Below, one piece after another: positions 27,898 to 37,240 of a stretch of DNA of 64,000 bases. Under the pieces are notes generated by a model. It worked only from the letters and a program-made list of their open reading frames with translations. It searched no databases and was not told the origin of the DNA. Location of the stretch: positions 199,051 to 263,050 of the forward strand of contig NZ_QQSY01000004.1 in assembly GCF_003351225.1 (NCBI RefSeq). Reading direction: 5' to 3'. The stretch comes from Dyella solisilvae. Lineage in GTDB: Bacteria; Pseudomonadota; Gammaproteobacteria; Xanthomonadales; Rhodanobacteraceae. The stretch's first letter is position 1. Each line of letters starts with the position of its first letter. Both the position numbers and the translations under genes were made by a program.

Positions 27898-28638
27898 ATG
27901 GACCGTTCCGTCTACGTGGCGATGACCGGGGCGACGCAGATCATGCGCGCCCAGGAGGCGGTGAGCCACAACCTGGCCAACGCCTCCACGGTCGGCTTCA
28001 AGAGCGAGCTCACCGCATTCCAGAGTGTGCCGGTGCTGGGGCAGGGTGCGAACTCGCGCATCAATGCCGTGGCGCAGGGCATCGGCCAGGGCAGCGGGCA
28101 GGGCTCGCCAATCCAGACCGGCCGCTCGCTCGATATCTCGGTGCGTGGCTCGGGCTGGATTGCCGTGCAGGCGCCGGACGGTTCGGAGGCCTATACGCGC
28201 GCGGGCGACCTGCAGCTGACTTCCGATGGCGGGCTAGTCGATGCACGAGGCAACCCGGTGATGGGTGGCTCCGGTCCCATCACGATTCCGCCGGCGTCCG
28301 AAATCAGTGTGGGCTCGGACGGCACGCTTTCCAGCGTACCGCTCGGGCAAGGCCCGAACTCGGTGACCGCGCTGGATCGCATCAAGCTGGTCAATCCCGA
28401 TCCCACCCAGATGGTGCAGGGGTCGGACGGCCTGATGCACCTTGCCGACGGCGGCGCCGCGGATACCGATGACACCGTCACCGTGGCGTCGGGCGTGCTC
28501 GAAGGCAGCAACGTCAATCCGTCCGCCGAGCTGGTGAAGATGATCGCGCTCTCGCGCCAGTACGACATGCAGGTGAAGTCCATCAAGAGCTCCGAGGACA
28601 ACGCCGATTCCGCCCTCAAGCTGATGCAGGCGAGCTGA
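27898..28638 (+). CDS. flgF: FlgF, proximal rod protein
   Basis: A 246-residue rod protein: MDRSVYVAMTGATQIMRAQE start, SHNLANASTVGFKSEL axial motif and the C-terminal VNPSAELVKMIALSRQYDMQ motif. Ten bases after flgE. Length is normal for FlgF, and the order flgF then flgG is standard. Confidence 0.95.
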   Translation: MDRSVYVAMTGATQIMRAQEAVSHNLANASTVGFKSELTAFQSVPVLGQGANSRINAVAQGIGQGSGQGSPIQTGRSLDISVRGSGWIAVQAPDGSEAYTRAGDLQLTSDGGLVDARGNPVMGGSGPITIPPASEISVGSDGTLSSVPLGQGPNSVTALDRIKLVNPDPTQMVQGSDGLMHLADGGAADTDDTVTVASGVLEGSNVNPSAELVKMIALSRQYDMQVKSIKSSEDNADSALKLMQAS

Positions 28639-28665
28639 GCCGCCAGCCTAATCATGGAGTGACCG

Positions 28666-29451
28666 ATGTTTTCTTCCCTGTGGATCGCCAAGACCGGCCT
28701 TGACGCGCAGCAGACGCGCATGGACGTGATCTCCAACAACCTGGCCAACGCCAACACCACCGCGTTCAAGAGTTCGCGCGCCGCGTTCCAGGACCTGATG
28801 TACCAGAACAAGGGCCAGCCCGGCGGCCAGACCACCGAGCAGACGCTGTCGCCTTCGGGCCTGATGCTGGGCACCGGCGTGCGCGTGGTGGCCAACGAGA
28901 AGCTGTTCACCGAGGGCAGCATCACCCAGACCGGCAACTCGCTGGACGTGGCGATCCAGGGCCGCGGCTTCCTGCAGGTGAGCATGCCCGATGGCACGGT
29001 GTCCTACACCCGCGACGGTTCCCTGCACACGGACGCGAACGGCCAGCTGGTGACCTCCGACGGCTATCCACTGGAGCCGGCCATCACCATTCCGGCCAAC
29101 GTGCAGAGCATCACCATCGGCACTGACGGCACCGTGTCGGCGACGACCACCGCCTCGGCCACGCCGACCACGCTGGGCACCATCCAGCTCGCCGACTTCA
29201 TCAACCCGGCCGGCCTGCAGCCGACCGGGCAGAACCTGTACGTGGAAACCGCCTCCAGCGGCGCGCCGCAGACTGGCCAGCCGGCGCTCAACGGCATGGG
29301 CTCGCTGGCGCAGGGTTCGCTGGAATCGTCGAACGTCAACGTGGTGGCCGAGATGGTCAACATGATCGAGACGCAGCGCACCTACGAGATGAACTCCAAG
29401 GCGATCAGCAGCACCGACCAGATGTTGCAGGACCTGACCGACAAGATGTGA
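28666..29451 (+). CDS. flgG: FlgG, distal rod protein
   Basis: A 261-residue distal rod subunit: [20 protein letters not shown] start and [20 protein letters not shown] axial motif, [11 protein letters not shown] typical of FlgG, and the C-terminal [20 protein letters not shown] helix. GGAGTGACC precedes the ATG. Its end overlaps a possible GTG start of flgH. Confidence 0.96.
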   Translation: MFSSLWIAKTGLDAQQTRMDVISNNLANANTTAFKSSRAAFQDLMYQNKGQPGGQTTEQTLSPSGLMLGTGVRVVANEKLFTEGSITQTGNSLDVAIQGRGFLQVSMPDGTVSYTRDGSLHTDANGQLVTSDGYPLEPAITIPANVQSITIGTDGTVSATTTASATPTTLGTIQLADFINPAGLQPTGQNLYVETASSGAPQTGQPALNGMGSLAQGSLESSNVNVVAEMVNMIETQRTYEMNSKAISSTDQMLQDLTDKM

Positions 29452-29459
29452 GCACTGCC

Positions 29460-30143
29460 ATGACGTCCTTCCATTCCCTGTCCCGCGGCGTGCTCGTGCT
29501 GGCCCTGGCCGCGCTTGGCGGTTGTGTCATGCAGCCGCCGCACGACGACCACCAGTGGGCCGCCACCATGCCGGTGGAAAGCGCCGCGCCGCCGCCGACC
29601 GATGGTTCGATCTACCACGCCGACCAGGGCATGGAACTGTTCAACGACGCGCGCGCGCACCGCGTCGGCGACATCCTCACCATCACGTTGGTGGAAAGTA
29701 CCCAGGCCTCGAAGAAGGCCACCACCAATACCAGCAAGAAGGACAACACCGACATCACCACGCCGACCATCCTGGGTCATGCGCTGAAGGTGGGCGGCAA
29801 GAACGCGGATATCTCCACCGCCGGCACGCGCAGTTTCGACGGCAGCGGCGACAGCAGCCAGAGCAACCAGCTCAACGGCTCGATCACGGTGACCGTGGCG
29901 CAGCGCCTGTCCAACGGCAACCTGCTGATACGCGGCGAGAAGATGCTCACGATCAACCAGGGCCAGGAGCAGATCCGCATCTCCGGCATCGTGCGGCCGC
30001 AGGACATCCTGCAGGACAACAGCGTGCCGTCGACCCGCGTGGCCGACGCGCAGATCGGCTACACCGGCAAGGGCTCGCTCGCCGATGCGAACACGCAGGG
30101 CTGGCTGTCGCGCTTCTTCAATTCCAAGTGGATGCCGTACTGA
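29460..30143 (+). CDS. flgH: FlgH, L-ring lipoprotein
   Basis: A 227-residue outer-membrane lipoprotein forming the L ring. Signal peptide [20 protein letters not shown] with lipobox LGGC, Cys22 acylated. Mature motifs include [20 protein letters not shown] and [20 protein letters not shown], with the ending [13 protein letters not shown]. The ATG at 29460 is used; GTG at 29448, overlapping the flgG stop, would add four residues. Overlaps flgI by 1 bp. Confidence 0.95.
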   Translation: MTSFHSLSRGVLVLALAALGGCVMQPPHDDHQWAATMPVESAAPPPTDGSIYHADQGMELFNDARAHRVGDILTITLVESTQASKKATTNTSKKDNTDITTPTILGHALKVGGKNADISTAGTRSFDGSGDSSQSNQLNGSITVTVAQRLSNGNLLIRGEKMLTINQGQEQIRISGIVRPQDILQDNSVPSTRVADAQIGYTGKGSLADANTQGWLSRFFNSKWMPY

Positions 30144-31300
30144 TGAACGCATCGCTATCCAGCGTCCTGCGCGGGCTCGGTCGTGGCGCGGTTGCGGTCT
30201 CCCGTGGCGTAGCGATCGTCTTGTTCGCCTGCCTTTCGGCGAACCAGCCGGCGCACGCTGACAAGATCCGCGACCTGGCCCAGGTGGGCGGGGTGCGCAG
30301 CAACCAGTTGATCGGTTACGGCCTGGTGGTGGGCCTGGATGGCAGCGGCGACCAGACCACGCAGGCGCCGTTCACCACGCAAAGCCTGGAAAACATGCTG
30401 GTGCAGTTTGGCATCACGGTGCCGGCCAACGTGCGTCCTCAGCTGAAGAACGCAGCGGCGGTGACGGTTACCGCCCAGCTCCCACCCTTCGCCAAGCCCG
30501 GCCAGGTGATCGACATCACCGTGGCCTCGATCGGCAACGCCAAGAGCATCCGTGGCGGCGAGCTGCTGATGACGCCGCTGCGTGGCGCCGACGGCAACGT
30601 CTACGCGATGGCGCAGGGCAGCGTGGTGGTTGGCGGCGTCAGCGCGCAGGGCAAGAGCGGCTCCAGCGTGCAGGTGAACATCTCGGCCAGTGGCCGTGTG
30701 CCCAACGGCGCCACGGTGGAGCGCGCGGTCGCCTCGACCTTCAGCAACGGCGGCGACCTGATGCTCAACCTCAATACCGCCGACTTCACCACCGCCACGC
30801 GCATCGCCGAGTCGATCAACCACACCTACGGCGCAGGTACCGCCAGCGCGGTCGATGGTGGCTCCGTGAGCGTGCGTGGCCCGGTCGATCCCAGCCAGCG
30901 CGTGGCGTGGATGGGCGCAATCCAGGGGCTTGAAGTGACTCCCGGCGATGCCCCGGCGCGGGTGGTGGTCAATTCGCGCACCGGCACCGTGGTGATCGGT
31001 TCGGAAGTGCGGGTGACGCCCGCGGCGGTGGCGCACGGTTCGATCCAGGTCACCATTTCCGAGCAGCCGCAGGTCAGCCAGCCGGAGGCGTTCAGCCGCG
31101 GCCAGACCGCGGTGGTGCCCAGCAGCAACGTGCAGGTCAGCGAGGACGGCGGCCACATGTTCAAGTTCGGCCCCGGCACCAACCTGGACACCATCGTGCG
31201 CGCCGTGAACCAGGTGGGCGCCTCGCCCAGCGACCTGATCTCGATCCTGCAGGCGCTCAAGCAGGCCGGCGCGTTGCATGCGGAACTGGTGGTGATCTGA
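30143..31300 (+). CDS. flgI: FlgI, P-ring protein
   Basis: A 385-residue periplasmic P-ring subunit. The signal peptide ends around AHA (residue ~39) before the mature start [32 protein letters not shown] is the family hallmark. The start is the ATG overlapping the flgH stop (TGATG). The same frame is open far back into flgH but that part is non-coding. Its partner FlgA is encoded at 21712-22401. Confidence 0.96.
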   Translation: MNASLSSVLRGLGRGAVAVSRGVAIVLFACLSANQPAHADKIRDLAQVGGVRSNQLIGYGLVVGLDGSGDQTTQAPFTTQSLENMLVQFGITVPANVRPQLKNAAAVTVTAQLPPFAKPGQVIDITVASIGNAKSIRGGELLMTPLRGADGNVYAMAQGSVVVGGVSAQGKSGSSVQVNISASGRVPNGATVERAVASTFSNGGDLMLNLNTADFTTATRIAESINHTYGAGTASAVDGGSVSVRGPVDPSQRVAWMGAIQGLEVTPGDAPARVVVNSRTGTVVIGSEVRVTPAAVAHGSIQVTISEQPQVSQPEAFSRGQTAVVPSSNVQVSEDGGHMFKFGPGTNLDTIVRAVNQVGASPSDLISILQALKQAGALHAELVVI

Positions 31301-32256
31301 TGCCGTTGACCGGCGACGCCACCAACAGCCTCAATACCTGGACCGACCTGTCCGGGTTTCAGGCGTTGCGGCAGTCCGCGCAGAGTGACGCCAGCGCCGC
31401 ATTGCCGGCGGTGGCGCGACAGTTCGAGTCGATCTTCACCCAGATGATGCTCAAGTCCATGCGCGATGCCAGCGCTGGAGACGGGCTGTTCGACAGCGAA
31501 GCCGGCAACGCCTGGCGCGACATGTTCGACCAGCAGCTTTCGGTGCAGCTGTCCCAACACGGCCCGGGCCTGGGCATTGCCCAGATGCTGATGCGCCAGT
31601 TGGGCGGCGCCGCCACCAACGGCGCCGACAAGGCCAGCGCGGCCGCGGTCGACGATGGTTGGCAACAGCGCCTGCGCTCGGTCGCGGGGTCCGCCAAGGG
31701 CGCCGGCGAGCGCGTGCTCAAGTGGCTGCCCGACGATGCGCAGGCGTTCGTGCGCGAGCTCGTGCCCTACGCGCAGAAGGCGGCCGACAAGCTCGGCGTA
31801 TCGGTCCGCGCGGTGCTGGCGCAGGCCGCGCTGGAAACCCAGTGGGGCCAGCACATGCCCGCCCACACCAACGGCGACACCAGCAACAACCTGTTCGGCA
31901 TGAAGGCCGGCGGCAGCTGGGATGGCGAGAAGGTCAGCGTGCCCACGCTGGAGTTCGAGGATGGTGTGCCGGTGCGCCGCCACGCCCAGTTCCGCGCCTA
32001 CGCCAACCCCGGCCAGTCGTTCGACGACTACGCGCAGTTGCTTGCAGACAACCCGCGTTACGCCAGGGCGCTCAACCACTGCGAAGACGTGGTGGGCTTT
32101 GCCCGTGGCCTGGTCAACGGCGGCTACGCCACTGACCCGGAGTACGCGCAAAAGATCGTGGCCATCGCCAACAGCCCGCAGATGCGTGACGCACTCGACG
32201 CTATCCGTCGCGAGACACTCAAGAAAGCCGGCGTCGCGCCGAATCCCTCCGAGTGA
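31300..32256 (+). CDS. flgJ: FlgJ, rod cap with peptidoglycan hydrolase domain
   Basis: A 318-residue two-domain protein. Residues ~30-105 are the rod-binding domain (ARQFESIFTQMMLKSMRDA). Residues ~148-305 are a glucosaminidase-type muramidase: LAQAALETQWG with catalytic Glu179, and NNLFGMK around 192-198. It caps the growing rod and opens the cell wall for it. A one-base overlap links it to flgI. Confidence 0.95.
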   Translation: MPLTGDATNSLNTWTDLSGFQALRQSAQSDASAALPAVARQFESIFTQMMLKSMRDASAGDGLFDSEAGNAWRDMFDQQLSVQLSQHGPGLGIAQMLMRQLGGAATNGADKASAAAVDDGWQQRLRSVAGSAKGAGERVLKWLPDDAQAFVRELVPYAQKAADKLGVSVRAVLAQAALETQWGQHMPAHTNGDTSNNLFGMKAGGSWDGEKVSVPTLEFEDGVPVRRHAQFRAYANPGQSFDDYAQLLADNPRYARALNHCEDVVGFARGLVNGGYATDPEYAQKIVAIANSPQMRDALDAIRRETLKKAGVAPNPSE

Positions 32257-32274
32257 TCCGTTCAGGAATGACCC

Positions 32275-34152
32275 ATGTCTAACCTCCTCAGCATCGGCGC
32301 CTCGGGCCTCAGCGCCGCCCAGGTGGCGCTCAGCACCGTCAGCAACAACATCAGCAACGTCAACACGACGGGCTATAGCCAGCAGAGCGTGGTGCAGGTC
32401 GAGGCCATCACCAGCCAGGGCGGGCGCTACACCATCGGCAGCGGCGTCGACGTGCAGAGCGTGCAGCGCGCCTACAGCGACTTCCTGACGTCCGCCGTGT
32501 GGAGCAGCAACTCGAGCCTGCAGGCGGCCACGTCCTACAACAATCTGGCCACCACGCTGAACGGCGCGCTCAGCGCCAGCGGCAGCCTGCAGACCGCGCT
32601 GGACAACTTCTACGGCGGCTTCACCACGGTGGCCAACACGCCGGGCCTGGCGTCCAGCCGTCAGTCGCTGCTGGGCAATGCAAATTCGCTGGTGACCACG
32701 TTCAATACGCTGGGCCAGCAATTGCAGGCGCAGCAGGGTCAGATCAACAGCCAGATCAGCAGCACGGTGAACAGCATCAACACCGTCGCCGCCAACATCG
32801 CCAGCCTCAACACGCAGATCGTGCAGGCCGGCAAGAATCCGCCCAACGATCTGCTGGATCAGCGCGACAATCTGGTGCAGACGCTGTCCGGCTACCTCGG
32901 CGTCTCGGCCACGACCCAGTCCGACGGCTCCATCAGCGTCTACTCGACCAATGGCCAGGCGCTGGTCAGCGGCGGCAACTCGTATGCCATCTCCGCCGCC
33001 AACAACGCCTACGACGCGGCGCGCACCGATGTGTTCGACAGCACGGGCAACGACATCTCCTCGCGCATCAGCGGGGGAACCCTGGGCGCGCTGCTCAGTT
33101 ACCGCAGCAACGTGCTCGACAGCGCGCAGAGCCAGCTCGGCCTGCAGGCCGTGGGCCTGGCCAGCAGCATCAACGACCAGCAGGCCAAGGGCCTCACGCT
33201 CTCCGGCCAGCAGGGCGGGGCGATGTTCAGCGTGCCGACGCCCGCCGTGCAGGCGAGCAGCGCGAACCAGGGCAGCGCGAGCCTCTCCGCCTCGATCAGC
33301 GACGTCGGGCAACTGACCGGTTCGAACTACATCATGCGCTACGACGGCAGCGCGTGGAGCCTGCAGACCACCGGTGGGCAGAACGTGCCGCTGACTACCA
33401 ACGCGGACGGTTCGCTCTCGGCCGATGGCCTGACCTTCAATGTGTCGGGCTCAGCGCAGGCCGGCGACAGTTTCCAGATTCAGCCCACGACCCAGGCCTC
33501 GACCGGCATCGCGGTGTCGATGACCGATCCCAACGACATTGCGGCGGCCGCGCTGATGTCGGGGAGCGCGGGCGCCAGCAACACTGGATCGGCCAGCCTT
33601 GGCGCGGTGACCGTGCAGGACACCGGCAACGCGGCGCTGACCAACAGCGTGACGTTGAGCTTCCCTTCGGCGGCTAGCTACCAGGTCACCGACAGCTCGG
33701 GCAACGTGATCGCCAGCGGCTCGTACGCGGCTGGCCAGACCATCAGCGCGAACGGCTGGAGTGTCACGCCGTCGGGCACGCCCTCCGCCAACGACAGCTT
33801 CAGCATTGGCCTCAACAGCAATGGCCTGAAGGACACCAGCAATGCGCTGGCGATGGCCTCGCTGTCCAACACCGGCGTCCTCGCCAGCGGTACGCAGTCC
33901 ATCGTGGCCGCGTACGGCCAGCTCACCACCACCATCGGCACGGCGGGAAGCCAGGCGCAGACCAACCTCACCACGCAGACCAGCCTGTACAACCAGGCGG
34001 TGTCCGCGCAGCAAAGCGTTTCCGGCGTGAACCTCGACGAGGAGGCCGCCAACCTGGTTCGCTACCAGCAGGCCTACCAGGCCTCCGCGCAGATCATCTC
34101 GACCGCGCAGACCATCTTTTCCAGCCTGCTCTCTGCCGTCCAGACCGCCTAG
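32275..34152 (+). CDS. flgK: FlgK, hook-filament junction protein 1
   Basis: A 625-residue HAP1. N-terminal MSNLLSIGASGLSAAQVALS and NNISNVNTTGYSQQ, and C-terminal NLDEEAANLVRYQQAYQASA, are the conserved D0/D1 helices. The central ~300 residues are Ser/Gly/Asn-rich and variable. Eighteen bases after flgJ and twelve before flgL. Its export chaperone FlgN is encoded on the other strand at 20861. Confidence 0.96.
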   Translation: MSNLLSIGASGLSAAQVALSTVSNNISNVNTTGYSQQSVVQVEAITSQGGRYTIGSGVDVQSVQRAYSDFLTSAVWSSNSSLQAATSYNNLATTLNGALSASGSLQTALDNFYGGFTTVANTPGLASSRQSLLGNANSLVTTFNTLGQQLQAQQGQINSQISSTVNSINTVAANIASLNTQIVQAGKNPPNDLLDQRDNLVQTLSGYLGVSATTQSDGSISVYSTNGQALVSGGNSYAISAANNAYDAARTDVFDSTGNDISSRISGGTLGALLSYRSNVLDSAQSQLGLQAVGLASSINDQQAKGLTLSGQQGGAMFSVPTPAVQASSANQGSASLSASISDVGQLTGSNYIMRYDGSAWSLQTTGGQNVPLTTNADGSLSADGLTFNVSGSAQAGDSFQIQPTTQASTGIAVSMTDPNDIAAAALMSGSAGASNTGSASLGAVTVQDTGNAALTNSVTLSFPSAASYQVTDSSGNVIASGSYAAGQTISANGWSVTPSGTPSANDSFSIGLNSNGLKDTSNALAMASLSNTGVLASGTQSIVAAYGQLTTTIGTAGSQAQTNLTTQTSLYNQAVSAQQSVSGVNLDEEAANLVRYQQAYQASAQIISTAQTIFSSLLSAVQTA

Positions 34153-34163
34153 GAATAAGCCCC

Positions 34164-35390
34164 ATGCGTCTCTCCACCAGCTGGATGTTCCAGCAGTCGG
34201 TCAATCAGATGATCTCGCAGCAGAGCGCGCTGGCGAACACCCAGAACGAGGTGTCGTCCGGCCAGCGCATCAACGTGGCCTCCGACGACCCGGCCGGCGC
34301 GGGTCAGATCGTCAGCCTCAACCACGTCATCGCGCAGAACACGCAGTTCACCGCCAACATCGACAGCGCGACCACCAGCCTCAACACCGAGGCCAGCACG
34401 CTCAGCTCGATCAACAGCGCGCTCGACAGTGCGCGCACGCTGGCCCTGCAGGCGGTCAACGGCACGCTGTCGGACGCCGACCGCACCAGCATCGCCACGC
34501 AGCTTGGGCAGATCCGCAGCCAGCTGATCCAGATGGCCAACAGCACGGACAACAACGGCAATCCGCTGTTTGCCGGCACCAGCTCAACGACGACGCCGTT
34601 CCAGGTGGCGGGCAACGGCGCCGTCACCTATACGGGTAACGACAGCCAGCAGCAGACCTCCATCGGCTCGGGCTTGCAGATCGCCACCAGCGACCCGGGC
34701 GCCGGCCTGTTCATGAACATCCCTGCCGGCAACGGCTCGTTCGAGGCCTCCGCGGGCGCGTCCAATTCCGGCACGCTCGTGGTCGGCGCCAACAGCGTGA
34801 CCGACCTCTCCACCTGGAACAGCAGCCTGGCCAGCAGTGGCGGCGGGTACACCATCACCTTCGGCGCCAATGGCGCCTGGTCCGCAAAGGATGCCAACGG
34901 ACAACCGGTGCTCGACAGCAGTGGTAACGCGGTCACCGGCACGTATACGGATGGCGGCTCCATCAGCTTCAACGGCATGAACATCGCCTTGAGCGGGACG
35001 CCCTCGACGGGCGATACGGTGTCGGTACAGACCGGCGGCAAGCAGGATGTGTTCACCACCCTCGACAACATGATCGCGGCGCTGCAGCCCGGCTCTTCGG
35101 ATACGCAGCTGACCAACGTGATGAGCCGGCAGCTGGAATCGATCGACCAGGCGCAGTCTTCGATCAGCGCGACCCAGGTGGCGGTGGGTGGCCGGCTCGA
35201 CACGCTGCAGGCGCAGCAGAGCACGTACTCGGACTTGAACGTGACCTACCAGTCCGCGCTGTCCGATGTGCAGAACGTCGATGCGTACACGGCGATCAGC
35301 AACCTGTCGCTGCAGCAGACGGCGCTGCAGGCGTCGCTGCAGCTGTTTGCACAGGTCAAGTCGATGAGCCTGTTCAATTATCTCAAGTAA
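34164..35390 (+). CDS. flgL: FlgL, hook-filament junction protein 3
   Basis: A 408-residue HAP3: MRLSTSWMFQQSVNQMISQQ start, EVSSGQRINVASDDPAGAGQ flagellin-like D1 motif and a flagellin-like C-terminal coiled region ending LQLFAQVKSMSLFNYLK. Last gene of the flgB operon. It is followed by a 226-bp gap containing the fliC promoter. Confidence 0.95.
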   Translation: MRLSTSWMFQQSVNQMISQQSALANTQNEVSSGQRINVASDDPAGAGQIVSLNHVIAQNTQFTANIDSATTSLNTEASTLSSINSALDSARTLALQAVNGTLSDADRTSIATQLGQIRSQLIQMANSTDNNGNPLFAGTSSTTTPFQVAGNGAVTYTGNDSQQQTSIGSGLQIATSDPGAGLFMNIPAGNGSFEASAGASNSGTLVVGANSVTDLSTWNSSLASSGGGYTITFGANGAWSAKDANGQPVLDSSGNAVTGTYTDGGSISFNGMNIALSGTPSTGDTVSVQTGGKQDVFTTLDNMIAALQPGSSDTQLTNVMSRQLESIDQAQSSISATQVAVGGRLDTLQAQQSTYSDLNVTYQSALSDVQNVDAYTAISNLSLQQTALQASLQLFAQVKSMSLFNYLK

Positions 35391-35497
35391 AGGCAAATCA
35401 GGGTCGGTGGGCATGGAAATGCTCGCCGTGACGGAACAAGGGACGAATTGGGATTGGCTTGGATGGTGAGCGCCATCACGGAATCAGCCGGAGTGGC

Positions 35498-35524
35498 TCA
35501 AGTAATCGCAAGACACGCCGAAAA
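35498..35524 (+). promoter_or_regulatory. Sigma-28 promoter of fliC
   Basis: TCAAGTAA-N11-GCCGAAAA at consensus spacing, implying an ~85-nt untranslated leader before fliC. Confidence 0.85.
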
Positions 35525-35616
35525 GCTCAGCGAGGCGGATGGCAATCCACACACGGACCTTGCCGCCGGTACGCACCAAGCCAACTGACCGGTCACCGGT
35601 TCCGTAGGAGAAAATC

Positions 35617-37041
35617 ATGTCTCTTGTTATCAATACCAATATCTCGTCGCTGAACGCACAGAACAACCTGACCAAGTCGCAGAGCGCCTTGGCCACGGCC
35701 ACCCAGCGTCTGTCGTCGGGTCTGAAGATCAACAGCGCGGCTGACAACGCCGCCGGCTTCGCCATCTCGCAGCGCTACACCACCCAGATCGGTGGTCTGC
35801 AGCAGGCCAGCTCCAACGCCAGCGACGCCATCAACCTCGCCCAGACCGCCGGCTCGGCGCTGGACCAGGTGACCGCCAACCTGCAGGCCATCCGTGACCT
35901 GGCCGTGCAGTCGGCCAACGGCACCTACACCGACGCCGACCGTTCCTCGATCGACCAGGAAGTGCAGCAGCGCCTGGCGGAAATCACGCGCATCGCCAAC
36001 CAGACCACGTTCAACGGTTCGAACGTGCTCGACGGTTCGATGCAGACCAAGAGCTTCCAGATCGGCGCCAACGTCGGCCAGACCATCAGCGTGAACCTCG
36101 GCACCAGCGTGAAGTCCAGCGCCATGGGCCAGATCGCCACCAGCTCGACGGGTGACATCAGCGCGCTGTTTGGCACCACGGCGGCCACGCCTGGCACCCC
36201 GTATGCGGGTACTGCGGGTACTGCGACCACGGACTGGTCGTCGGCCAGCGCCGTCTCGGGGCTCGGTGTTGTGAACTATAACGGCACCAGCGTCGACTGG
36301 AGCACCGCAAGCACCGTCACCGACGCCGCATCGGCTGCCAGCTGGCTGCAGGGTAAGCTGGGTGCCGGCTACACGGTGACTGACGGTGGTGGCACCACCG
36401 GCGCGTTGACCATTGCTGGCCCGACGTCTGCCGGTACCCCGGCCTCGTCTGGCCTGACCTTGGCCGCTGGCGACCTGAACATCGACGGCAAGGACATCAC
36501 CGGCTCGTTCGCCACCGTGCAGGACCTGTCGGATGCGATCAATGCGGCGGGCATCACTGGCGTGAGCTCGGCTGTCAGTGGTGACGGCAAGTCGCTGAAC
36601 CTGTATGCCAACAGCGCGCTGACCATCTACGGAACGGCAGCCGACTCGGCTTCCACGGCCACCAACGCCCTGAAGTTCTCGGGTGCGGCCGCCACGTCTG
36701 GCGCGGCAACGGCCATTACCGCCTCGGGCAGCCTGCAGGGCAGCGACGTGAAGTCGGTGGACGATGCGAACGCCCTGATCTCGCGCGTTGACGTGGCGCT
36801 GAAGTCGGTCAGCGACTTCGCTGCCCAGCTGGGCGCGGTGCAGAACCGCTTCCAGTCCACCATCTCCACGGTGGCGGCGCAGACGACCAACCTGCAGGCT
36901 TCGCAGTCGACCATCCAGGACGCGGACTTCGCGGCCGAGACGGCCAACCTCAGCAAGGCGAACGTGCTGCAGCAGGCGGGCATTTCGGTGCTGGCGCAGG
37001 CCAACTCCAACCCGCAGCAGGTGCTGAAGCTGTTGCAGTAA
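35617..37041 (+). CDS. fliC: Flagellin FliC
   Basis: A 474-residue flagellin, the filament subunit. N-terminal MSLVINTNISSLNAQNNLTK and LSSGLKINSAADNAAGFAIS, and C-terminal AETANLSKANVLQQAG ending PQQVLKLLQ, are the conserved export and polymerisation regions; the middle (~175-370) is a variable Ala/Ser/Gly/Thr-rich surface domain. TAGGAG precedes the ATG. Only one flagellin is in the window. It has its own sigma-28 promoter and a long leader. Confidence 0.97.
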   Translation: MSLVINTNISSLNAQNNLTKSQSALATATQRLSSGLKINSAADNAAGFAISQRYTTQIGGLQQASSNASDAINLAQTAGSALDQVTANLQAIRDLAVQSANGTYTDADRSSIDQEVQQRLAEITRIANQTTFNGSNVLDGSMQTKSFQIGANVGQTISVNLGTSVKSSAMGQIATSSTGDISALFGTTAATPGTPYAGTAGTATTDWSSASAVSGLGVVNYNGTSVDWSTASTVTDAASAASWLQGKLGAGYTVTDGGGTTGALTIAGPTSAGTPASSGLTLAAGDLNIDGKDITGSFATVQDLSDAINAAGITGVSSAVSGDGKSLNLYANSALTIYGTAADSASTATNALKFSGAAATSGAATAITASGSLQGSDVKSVDDANALISRVDVALKSVSDFAAQLGAVQNRFQSTISTVAAQTTNLQASQSTIQDADFAAETANLSKANVLQQAGISVLAQANSNPQQVLKLLQ

Positions 37042-37147
37042 CGGACGTACGGTCAGGTCGCGGCTCTCCCGGGCCGCGGCCTCCGACGACCGGCCTCATC
37101 GCCTTGCGGGTTCGCATGCAGCGGCCCGCCAGGCAACACGGGAGCCA

Positions 37148-37180
37148 CCGGCAAAGCCCTCGCGCTGAGGGTTTTGCCGG
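37148..37180. terminator. Long hairpin between fliC and fliD
   Basis: Stem of 14 bp, CCGGCAAAGCCCTC pairing with GAGGGTTTTGCCGG (one G-T), 5-nt loop, no T-run. A weaker CGCGGC/GCCGCG hairpin lies at 37059-37078 just after fliC. These probably end or attenuate the fliC transcript or stabilise its 3' end. Confidence 0.55.
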
Positions 37181-37240
37181 GGGCTCGAGTCCCTTCGCCT
37201 CGCGGCGGAGTTCATTCGGGATCAGGGACCAGCCAGCGCC

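Noticed and set aside
30826..33312. 828-codon minus-strand ORF opposite flgI-flgJ-flgK
   Set aside because: It mirrors third-position G+C bias of the flagellar genes; composition is His/Arg/Ala/Val-rich with no motif, and the plus-strand genes are certain.
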